Source of the DNA: JBDKGH01 sp039798265
Lineage (GTDB): Bacteria; Bacteroidota; Bacteroidia; Flavobacteriales_D; Sanyastnellaceae
Direction of reading: 5' to 3'
Assembly (NCBI GenBank): GCA_039798265.1
Contig: JBDKGH010000055.1
Location: 1 to 28,389, forward strand
DNA length: 28,389 bases
Under the pieces are notes generated by a model that worked only from the letters and a program-made list of their open reading frames with translations, was not told the DNA's origin and searched no databases. Below, one piece after another: positions 15,696-21,917 of the stretch. The position numbers and the translations under genes are program-made. Each line of letters starts with the position of its first letter. Positions within the stretch are counted from its first letter, which is position 1.

Positions 15696-16358
15696 TTATT
15701 TAGCCCAGCGCGCAATCAAGGTTTCATTGCCTTTGGTTACATCACCAATTTTCGCAACGATGTCGGTGCCTAGTGGAAAATATAAATCAACACGACTACC
15801 AAACTTGATGAAGCCAAACTCATCGTTACGCTTCATTTTATCGCCTGGTTTAACGTAATAAACAATACGACGAGCAACAGCTCCAGCTACCTGACGCAGA
15901 AGCACATCTTGACCGGGCTTACGCTCAATAACGATGGATGTGCGTTCGTTTTCAGTGCTACTTTTTGGATGCCACGCCACCAAATAAAGACCTTCATGAT
16001 ACTTGGTATACTTCACTTCACCTTCGCATGGAACCCACTGTGCGTGCACATTGATAGGTGACATGAAAATAGAAACTTGTATTCTTTTACCCTGAAAATA
16101 CTCTGGCTCGTGTACTTCTTCAATCACCACCACTTTACCATCGCAGGGTGCTACTACATCATTTTCACCGCTCGTATTGGTACGTTTAGGTAAGCGAAAA
16201 AACTGTGCAAATAAGATAAAGACAATTAAAGCCGCAGCGCCCACTAACCCATACACAACAGGATAATCGGGTAATAAATACTTGCATATAGCCGTGATAG
16301 TGGCACCAATCAAGGCTGTCACTAAAAGTATGCGGTGGCCTTCTTTGTGGAATGTCAT
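15696..16358 (-). CDS. psd: Phosphatidylserine decarboxylase, short type
   Basis: Psd makes phosphatidylethanolamine by decarboxylating phosphatidylserine at the inner membrane. The 220-residue proenzyme belongs to the short form (about 210-230 residues) rather than the 300-residue E. coli form. Two hydrophobic helices lie at about 9-28 and 33-54, then APCDGKVV near 70-77, SIFMSPINVHAQWVP near 96-110, and the self-cleavage site FGSRVDLYFP with Gly187-Ser188, where Ser188 would become the pyruvoyl cofactor. All expected motifs are present. Its ATG overlaps the cdsA stop by four bases (ATGA), so CDP-diacylglycerol synthesis and this later step are translationally coupled. The intermediate phosphatidylserine synthase gene is not in the window. 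Confidence 0.96.
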   Translation of the reverse strand: MTFHKEGHRILLVTALIGATITAICKYLLPDYPVVYGLVGAAALIVFILFAQFFRLPKRTNTSGENDVVAPCDGKVVVIEEVHEPEYFQGKRIQVSIFMSPINVHAQWVPCEGEVKYTKYHEGLYLVAWHPKSSTENERTSIVIERKPGQDVLLRQVAGAVARRIVYYVKPGDKMKRNDEFGFIKFGSRVDLYFPLGTDIVAKIGDVTKGNETLIARWAK

Positions 16359-17173
16359 AGGAAAAAGATAAAGTGGAGATATACATATACCACCGGAAGG
16401 GCAATCAATAATCCATCAAATCGATCGAGCGATCCGCCATGTCCGGGTATTAGATTACCAGAGTCTTTTACTCCAGCAATGCGTTTTAAGTGTGATTCGA
16501 AAAGGTCGCCAACATTAGCCAGTACAGCAATAATTGCTGCTACAATGATCCACTGCACCAAGCTCAATGAATCGAACCAATGACTGATAACCGCGCCTGC
16601 TACAAGCGAAAAAAGCATACCCCCTATCAATCCCTCCCACGTTTTGTTTGGAGAAATGGCAGGATACAACTTGTTTTTCCCAAAGGCACGACCGGTGAAG
16701 TAAGCACTAGAATCATTGATCCAAAGGATAACAAAAAATCCGAGTGGGGCTTGATAATCAAAACTTCCGGTAACCGTGGCCAGCGCCATGATTAAAGAAA
16801 AAGGGACAATGACGTACATCCATCCCAATATCATTTTTGATAAGGCCTCAAATGCGCCATGAATGGGCTTCACGAGTTCTAAGCAAAAAACAACCGATAA
16901 ATAAGGCAGGAGCAATAAAAGCCATTGAGCAGAACACTTATCCAAGGCAATCATCATTGAAGTGATGAAGATGTAAGCGCCTCCTACTAAACCAAATCCG
17001 TACAATCGGGGACGAATTTTCACGAGTTGTAACAAGTTGTAAAACTCATGCAGCCCTACTAAAGCGAACACAAAAAACAAAGCGCCCATAGCCCATGGCC
17101 CCATAAAGGCCGAACCAATAACCACAGAGGTAAAGGTTAATCCAGCAATAGAACGTATGGCAAGGTTACTCAA
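16355..17173 (-). CDS. cdsA: Phosphatidate cytidylyltransferase (CDP-diacylglycerol synthase)
   Basis: CdsA converts phosphatidic acid and CTP to CDP-diacylglycerol, the precursor of all phospholipids, in the inner membrane. The 272-residue protein has about seven to eight hydrophobic helices and the family signature in full: NDSSAYFTGRAFGKNKL, then ISPNKTWEGLIGG, then GDLFESHLKR and GVKDSGNLIPGHGG followed by LDRFDG with its conserved acidic residues. The start is a TTG at 17173: an in-frame TAA lies four codons upstream and the next ATG would remove the first 23 residues, including a conserved RSIAGL segment. Four-base overlap with psd downstream. The ftsH terminator lies upstream, and a -7 box 20 bases before the start suggests an independent promoter. 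Confidence 0.95.
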   Translation of the reverse strand: MSNLAIRSIAGLTFTSVVIGSAFMGPWAMGALFFVFALVGLHEFYNLLQLVKIRPRLYGFGLVGGAYIFITSMMIALDKCSAQWLLLLLPYLSVVFCLELVKPIHGAFEALSKMILGWMYVIVPFSLIMALATVTGSFDYQAPLGFFVILWINDSSAYFTGRAFGKNKLYPAISPNKTWEGLIGGMLFSLVAGAVISHWFDSLSLVQWIIVAAIIAVLANVGDLFESHLKRIAGVKDSGNLIPGHGGSLDRFDGLLIALPVVYVYLHFIFFL

Positions 17174-17193
17174 GTGTGCGTATTAGAATGGTG

Positions 17194-17201
17194 CAAAGAT
17201 A
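17194..17201 (-). promoter_or_regulatory. Putative -7 box of the cdsA-psd-cinA unit
   Basis: The minus strand reads TATCTTTG, a full match to TAnnTTTG, continuing CACC. It lies just after the ftsH terminator and 20 bases before the TTG start of cdsA. Confidence 0.5.
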
Positions 17202-17219
17202 ATCGAACAATAAGGCTAT

Positions 17220-17258
17220 AAAAAAAACAGGTCGTTGGCAAATGCACAACGACCTGTT
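17220..17258 (-). terminator. Strong rho-independent terminator of ftsH
   Basis: A perfect 12-base inverted repeat, AACAGGTCGTTG at 17226-17237 and CAACGACCTGTT at 17247-17258, encloses a nine-base loop. On the minus strand it is followed by a run of T and lies 26 bases after the ftsH stop. Confidence 0.93.
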
Positions 17259-17284
17259 CTTATGTTCCATTTGATCAACTTCAA

Positions 17285-19303
17285 TTATGCCTGTGCCGTA
17301 GGCTCATCAGCAGAAGGAGTCTCTTCTGTTGGGGCTTCCGGAACTGCGGGAGCAACAGGAGCAGCGGGCTGCACTGGGCTTTCTTCCACATTTCTTTCCT
17401 CCCATTGACGGGCACCTAACACCTCTTCCAAATCCGCTTTGAAAATAACCTCACGCTCTAGAAGTTTCTGAGACAATTGATCCAATTTCTCGCGGTTTTG
17501 TGAAAGAATATCTTTTGCTTTTTCATAAGCTCTCTCAATGATTTTGCTTACTTCTTCATCGATCACTTTGGCGGTATCTTCACTGTAAGGCTTGGTGAAT
17601 TGAGATTCACCGCTGCTATCGTAGTAACTACGGTTACCGATTTTTTTATTCAAACCGTACACCGTTACCATCGCATAAGCCTGCTTGGTTACTTTTTCCA
17701 AATCGCTCAGAGCGCCGGTAGAAATGCGGCCAATAGCCACTTCCTCAGCTGCTCTACCGCCCATGGTAGCTACCATTTCATCGAATATTTGTTCGGTGGT
17801 GGTAATTTGACGCTCTTCGGGCAAATACCACGCTGCGCCCAACGAACGTCCGCGCGGCACGATGGTCACTTTTACCAAAGGAGAGGCATGTTCTAACAAC
17901 CAACTAACGATAGCGTGTCCACTTTCGTGGTAAGCGATGGTTTTCTTTTCTTCAGGAGTGATGATTTTGTTCTTTTTCTCCAAACCGCCAATAATACGAT
18001 CTACCGCGTCGAGGAAGTCTTCCTTGCCCACTGTTTTGCGGTTTTTACGCGCTGCAATAAGAGCGGCTTCGTTACAAATGTTAGCGATATCAGCTCCACT
18101 AAATCCGGGAGTTTGTTTGGCTAAAAACTCAACATCCACTGACTCGTCGCGTTTCACATTTTTCAAGTGAACGTTGAAAATTTGAATACGCTCTTTCATG
18201 TCGGGCATATCCACATATATCTGTCGATCGAAACGACCAGCACGCAAGAGGGCTTTATCTAAGATATCAGCGCGGTTGGTGGCGGCAAGAATGATGATTC
18301 CGCTATTGGTTCCGAAACCATCCATCTCAGTGAGAAGTTGGTTCAAGGTGTTTTCGCGCTCATCGTTGCTACCGAAGTTCAAACTCTTCGAACGTGCTCT
18401 ACCAATGGCATCGATTTCATCGATGAAGATGATCGCTGGCGCCTTTTCTTTCGCTTGGCGGAAAAGATCTCGCACACGGCTAGCACCTACACCCACAAAC
18501 ATTTCTACGAAATCAGAACCAGAAAGTGAGAAGAAAGGCACCTGCGCCTCGCCTGCCACAGCTTTCGCCAATAATGTCTTACCGGTACCTGGAGGGCCTA
18601 CGAGCAAAGCTCCTTTTGGAATTTTCGCTCCTAGATCTGTATATTTTTTAGGATGCTTCAAGAATTCAACAATTTCTTGAATCTCTGTTTTAGCGCCTTC
18701 CAATCCTGCAACATCATTAAAGGTGATCTGAGTGCCCTTACCTTTTTCAAAAAGCTGAGCCTTCGATTTTCCAATGTTGAATATTTGTCCACCAGGACCG
18801 CCTTGACCACCAAGGCGACGCATAACGATCACCCAAGCCACAATAGAAATACCAATGATGATGATCCACCACAATAGGTTTTCGGCCATTTCATTGGGTG
18901 GTTTTACACGAATCTCAAAATGATGCGCATCCGCCAAAGCATAGATTTCCTTTTCAAAATCTTGACCTTCGGGCATGCTAAACCAAAATTCGCTACTTGG
19001 GCTAAATCCGCGAGAAGCAGGAATATCGCCAATTTCCGACTTTAGAGAGTCTCTACCCGCTTGATTTAAGAAAATGCGAGCAGCTGATTTGTTGTATTCA
19101 ATCTTTTCGATCCAACCCTTTTCAGCGATTTTTTTGAACTTCTGATAAGTCGTCTCTCTTCCTTCTCCGCCACTGTTGAAGATCATCATACCAATCAGTA
19201 TGATGGCAATCGCAGCATAAACCCAATAAAAGCTCATTGACTTTTTGGGTTCATCGCCGCCTTTGATAGGGCCTTTTGGGGCCCTGCGTTGTTCGTCTGA
19301 CAT
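17285..19303 (-). CDS. ftsH: ATP-dependent zinc metalloprotease FtsH
   Basis: FtsH is a membrane-anchored hexameric AAA protease that degrades misassembled membrane proteins and selected regulators. The 672-residue protein has a transmembrane helix at about 24-43, a small periplasmic domain, a second helix at about 143-161, and then the AAA module with Walker A GPPGTGKT at 236-243, Walker B IIFIDE at 291-296 and an SRH region around ATNRADILDKALLRAGRFDR. The protease domain has the zinc motif HESGH at 459-463 and the third ligand Asp534 in SDLEKVTK. All catalytic residues are present. The tail from about 635 is Pro/Ala/Glu-rich and low complexity. rsfS lies 25 bases upstream on the same strand, so the pair is probably one operon closed by a strong terminator. 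Confidence 0.98.
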   Translation of the reverse strand: MSDEQRRAPKGPIKGGDEPKKSMSFYWVYAAIAIILIGMMIFNSGGEGRETTYQKFKKIAEKGWIEKIEYNKSAARIFLNQAGRDSLKSEIGDIPASRGFSPSSEFWFSMPEGQDFEKEIYALADAHHFEIRVKPPNEMAENLLWWIIIIGISIVAWVIVMRRLGGQGGPGGQIFNIGKSKAQLFEKGKGTQITFNDVAGLEGAKTEIQEIVEFLKHPKKYTDLGAKIPKGALLVGPPGTGKTLLAKAVAGEAQVPFFSLSGSDFVEMFVGVGASRVRDLFRQAKEKAPAIIFIDEIDAIGRARSKSLNFGSNDERENTLNQLLTEMDGFGTNSGIIILAATNRADILDKALLRAGRFDRQIYVDMPDMKERIQIFNVHLKNVKRDESVDVEFLAKQTPGFSGADIANICNEAALIAARKNRKTVGKEDFLDAVDRIIGGLEKKNKIITPEEKKTIAYHESGHAIVSWLLEHASPLVKVTIVPRGRSLGAAWYLPEERQITTTEQIFDEMVATMGGRAAEEVAIGRISTGALSDLEKVTKQAYAMVTVYGLNKKIGNRSYYDSSGESQFTKPYSEDTAKVIDEEVSKIIERAYEKAKDILSQNREKLDQLSQKLLEREVIFKADLEEVLGARQWEERNVEESPVQPAAPVAPAVPEAPTEETPSADEPTAQA

Positions 19304-19328
19304 ATGTGTGTTTTCTATTCTTTAAAAA

Positions 19329-19718
19329 TTAAGCGCTTTCTTTCACCATTCGGACATTGGCATCGGCCCAAAGATCTTCGAGGCGGTAATAACCTCTGGT
19401 GGTTTCATCAAAAATATGGACCACAGCACTGAAATAGTCCATCAAAATCCATTGAGCATTACTCACCCCTTCAATGTGGGCGGGCTTTTCACCAAGTTTT
19501 TCGCGTGTTTCTTTTTCAACCGAACGGCTTATCGCCTCTACATGCGTATTACTTGTACCATGACAAATAATGTAGTAATCCGTTACTGCAGATTTGATGT
19601 CGCGCATATCCAAAATGGCTATTTCACGAGCCTTCACCTCTTGCATTCCATTGACAATATTCTCTACTAAAAGTTCAGCGGAGCTTATTTTCTTTACTGT
19701 AGTTGCTTTTTTTCCCAT
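19329..19718 (-). CDS. rsfS: Ribosomal silencing factor RsfS
   Basis: RsfS binds uL14 on the 50S subunit and blocks subunit joining when nutrients are short. The 129-residue protein matches the family (also called YbeB/Iojap): the core begins LVENIVNGMQEVKAREI and continues with AVTDYYIICHGTSNTHVEAI and GVSNAQWILMDYFSAVVHIF, ending with a YYRLEDLW block. Residues 1-15 are a lysine-rich extension. It is the first gene of the rsfS-ftsH unit and divergent from birA. In E. coli it is linked to nadD, which is not here. The promoter region holds a TGACAAG/CTTGTCA inverted repeat around the -7 box. Confidence 0.96.
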   Translation of the reverse strand: MGKKATTVKKISSAELLVENIVNGMQEVKAREIAILDMRDIKSAVTDYYIICHGTSNTHVEAISRSVEKETREKLGEKPAHIEGVSNAQWILMDYFSAVVHIFDETTRGYYRLEDLWADANVRMVKESA

Positions 19719-19730
19719 TTAAAAATGAAT

Positions 19731-19761
19731 GTGACAAGATGACAAATGTAAAACTTGTCAC
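19731..19761 (-). promoter_or_regulatory. rsfS promoter: -7 box inside an inverted repeat
   Basis: The minus-strand -7 box TACATTTG (19750-19743) is a full match to TAnnTTTG. It is flanked by GTGACAAG (19731-19738) and CTTGTCAC (19754-19761), an eight-base perfect inverted repeat, with a further TGACAA at 19740-19745. The arrangement would suit an operator overlapping the promoter. No regulator is identified. Confidence 0.4.
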
Positions 19762-19812
19762 CTTGTTTATAGTTCGATCAATTGGTAATATTCTTAAATT
19801 AAGGAATAATTC

Positions 19813-19820
19813 TAAATTCG
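19813..19820 (+). promoter_or_regulatory. Putative -7 box of birA
   Basis: TAAATTCG is one base off TAnnTTTG and lies 19 bases before the birA ATG. No -33 element is clear, so support is weak. Confidence 0.3.
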
Positions 19821-19839
19821 CCGCTGAAAACAAGCTCTC

Positions 19840-20583
19840 ATGACCTCCTTCCGCGACCGCGCCTATATACCTCTCGATACGGTCGACTCGACGAACAACT
19901 ATGCTGCCAACTTGCTAAAGATGACAACTCCGCCTGACGGCACTGTCATAACGGCACTAGAACAGACACATGGCCGAGGACAGCGCGGGACTTCTTGGTC
20001 GAGTAAAAAAGGAGATAATTTACTCTGTTCCATGATTATCTATCCCACCTTTCTCAAAGGGACCGATATTTTTATACTCAGTAAAATCGTAGCCTTGAGC
20101 ATTGCGGAAACCATTGAAGAACTTGTGGGACAAGACACTTTGATCAAATGGCCCAATGATATTATTGTTCGAGAAAAAAAAATTGCAGGCATATTAATAG
20201 AGCTCAATTGGAGCGATCAATCCATTCAGAGCGCCATCATTGGCATGGGCATCAACTTGAACCAGCGCGTAATGGAATTTGCTCACTCCATTTCTGCCAT
20301 TGGAATGATCGGGAAACCGACTCCCCTTCAGGTTATACTCGATGCTCTATTGCTTCGATTCGATTATTGGTACAGCGCACTTAAAAAACAGCAGTTCGAC
20401 GTGATTCATCAATCTTACAGATCCAAATTATTCCGACTCGATCAAGTGGCTCATTATACTTATCAAGGTATGCCGCTGCAAGCAATAGTGCGCGATGTCG
20501 ATTCTAATGGCCAACTTATTTTGGAAAGCACAACAGGTGAGCGATTTAGCTGCGATTTGAAAGAGGTGATCTTTCATTACTAA
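19840..20583 (+). CDS. birA: Biotin--[acetyl-CoA-carboxylase] ligase
   Basis: BirA activates biotin with ATP and attaches it to the biotin carboxyl carrier protein of acetyl-CoA carboxylase. The 247-residue protein has the catalytic domain only, without the N-terminal helix-turn-helix of E. coli BirA, so it is a monofunctional ligase and not a repressor. Diagnostic motifs are DTVDSTNNYA near 13-22, the biotinyl-AMP loop GRGQRG at 45-50 (commonly GRGRRG), KWPNDI at 103-108, Lys114 in KKIAGIL, and a C-terminal SH3-like domain from about 200. It is divergent from rsfS across a 121-base gap, an arrangement I associate with Flavobacteriia. No ribosome binding site is evident. Confidence 0.95.
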   Translation: MTSFRDRAYIPLDTVDSTNNYAANLLKMTTPPDGTVITALEQTHGRGQRGTSWSSKKGDNLLCSMIIYPTFLKGTDIFILSKIVALSIAETIEELVGQDTLIKWPNDIIVREKKIAGILIELNWSDQSIQSAIIGMGINLNQRVMEFAHSISAIGMIGKPTPLQVILDALLLRFDYWYSALKKQQFDVIHQSYRSKLFRLDQVAHYTYQGMPLQAIVRDVDSNGQLILESTTGERFSCDLKEVIFHY

Positions 20584-20728
20584 TCAACAGAACGCCCCCT
20601 TTCTGCTCGTCTCTAAGTTCTTCCTATGAGCACAATTGCTTTAAATTATATACTTTTTTGACTTGTATCACCCAACTTTGTTCGGAACCACTGTAAATTC
20701 GAACCGATAACCAGCCCGCCCAGAACTA

Positions 20729-21400
20729 ATGGATTTTTTTGAATTCCTTAAAACCATTTCTGACCCCGCCAGTATTATTCATTACGGTGGATTGGCGCTA
20801 TTGCTCATTATCATTTTTTCTGAAAACGGCATCCTCATTGGTTTTTTCCTACCTGGCGATTCACTGATCTTTTTATCTGGACTTCTTTGTTCCACCCAGC
20901 CACATTTGCTGCAGACCGACATATATCCCCTTACACTTTACATGTATTTAGCTGCAGTTAGTGGCAGTTTATTCGGTTATGGCTTTGGCAGAAAAGTCGG
21001 CCCTTCTGTCTTTGATCGCAAAGACTCTTTGTTTTTCAAGAAAAAACACGTGGAGCTCACCCGAGAATTCTATTTGAAACATGGAGGCAAAACACTCATA
21101 TTGGGCCGCTTTTTACCCATCATTCGCACCTTTGCTCCCATTTTAGCCGGAGCTATTAAGGTTGATTTTAAAACATTTATGATCAATAACCTTTTGGGAG
21201 GTGCACTCTGGATTGGAAGCTTAAGTTTTGCTGGTTATTACCTCGGACATCGCTTCCCTGCTATTGAGAATTACCTTGGCTACATCATTATTGGCTTCAT
21301 TGGGGTCACTACTCTTATCCTCATTCGTTCACTCATGGCTCGCAAACGAGAAAAGTCTTCTACCAGCGACCAACCCTCTGAAAACGAGACGAACAGCTAA
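20729..21400 (+). CDS. DedA family inner-membrane protein
   Basis: This 223-residue polytopic membrane protein belongs to the DedA/SNARE-associated (VTT) family. Members act in membrane homeostasis, and some flip or transport phospholipids or undecaprenyl phosphate. Visible features are an acidic segment SENGILIGFFLPGDSLIF near 31-48, GKTLILGRFLPIIRTFAPILAG near 120-141 with the conserved Arg residues, and a last helix at about 180-200. The final 22 residues are polar and charged. The gene lies 145 bases after birA, a gap in which I see no gene and no firm promoter, and 79 bases before marR. The exact substrate is not determined by sequence. Confidence 0.92.
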   Translation: MDFFEFLKTISDPASIIHYGGLALLLIIIFSENGILIGFFLPGDSLIFLSGLLCSTQPHLLQTDIYPLTLYMYLAAVSGSLFGYGFGRKVGPSVFDRKDSLFFKKKHVELTREFYLKHGGKTLILGRFLPIIRTFAPILAGAIKVDFKTFMINNLLGGALWIGSLSFAGYYLGHRFPAIENYLGYIIIGFIGVTTLILIRSLMARKREKSSTSDQPSENETNS

Positions 21401-21418
21401 AATTTCATTTTTTTTCTT

Positions 21419-21442
21419 AAATATTATGCTTGCATAGTATTT
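21419..21442 (+). promoter_or_regulatory. Candidate MarR operator upstream of the fad operon
   Basis: An imperfect inverted repeat with 11-base arms around a TT spacer: AAATATTATGC (21419-21429) and GCATAGTATTT (21432-21442), matching at 10 of 11 positions, with a perfect core TATGC/GCATA. It ends 37 bases before the marR ATG. Size and position fit a MarR-type operator for autoregulation and control of the downstream fad genes, which is inference. A run of T follows, but a classical -7 box is not clear. Confidence 0.5.
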
Positions 21443-21479
21443 TTTTGTTTATTTGATCCGGTCATCCATTAAATGATCT

Positions 21480-21917
21480 ATGAAACCGGAAGAAACCATT
21501 GACTTTCATCTTCGTTGGGCTTGGGCAAAAATGCAAAAGAACTACAACACCCAAGCCTCTTCTGTGGGCGGCACCATGGCTATGGGGTACGCTTTATTGA
21601 GTATCGATAAAGACGGAACACCTGCTACTGGTTTAGGTCCGAAGATGGGCATGGAACCCACAAGCATGACTAGGCTTCTCAAAACCTTAGAATCGGAAGG
21701 ACTGATAGAACGGGTGCCCGATTTGAAAGACGGTCGTAAAGTATGGGTGCACCTCACAAAAAAAGGAAAAGAGTACCGTGAGATATCTCGCGGTATTGTA
21801 ATCCGTTTCAATGAACACGTTCAGGGAAAAATTGATCCTGAAAAATTAGCGATCTTTTTTGAAGTGATACAAGAGATCAATAAAGAACTAGATAAAAACG
21901 AACTACCAAACACATGA
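21480..21917 (+). CDS. MarR family transcriptional regulator of the fad operon
   Basis: This 145-residue winged-helix regulator is of the MarR family, which acts as a dimer and usually represses until a small ligand binds. The recognition region is MEPTSMTRLLKTLESEGLIER (about 59-79) followed by the wing with DLKDGRKVWVHLTKKG. Flanking helices would form the dimer interface. Its stop overlaps the fadN ATG by four bases (ATGA), so it is made with the beta-oxidation enzymes. I infer that it represses the operon and responds to acyl-CoA or free fatty acid, with the inverted repeat at 21419-21442 as operator. Bacillus controls fadNAE with a TetR-type FadR, so the regulator class differs here. Ligand and direction of control are not proven. 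Confidence 0.9.
   Translation: MKPEETIDFHLRWAWAKMQKNYNTQASSVGGTMAMGYALLSIDKDGTPATGLGPKMGMEPTSMTRLLKTLESEGLIERVPDLKDGRKVWVHLTKKGKEYREISRGIVIRFNEHVQGKIDPEKLAIFFEVIQEINKELDKNELPNT

Noticed and set aside
18198..18680. 160-codon plus-strand open frame inside ftsH
   Set aside because: It is the antisense shadow of the conserved AAA module. Length comes from codon bias in ftsH.
20584..20728. Possible small gene or RNA between birA and the DedA gene
   Set aside because: No open frame of note, no stable hairpin and no clear promoter. I treat it as a plain intergenic region.
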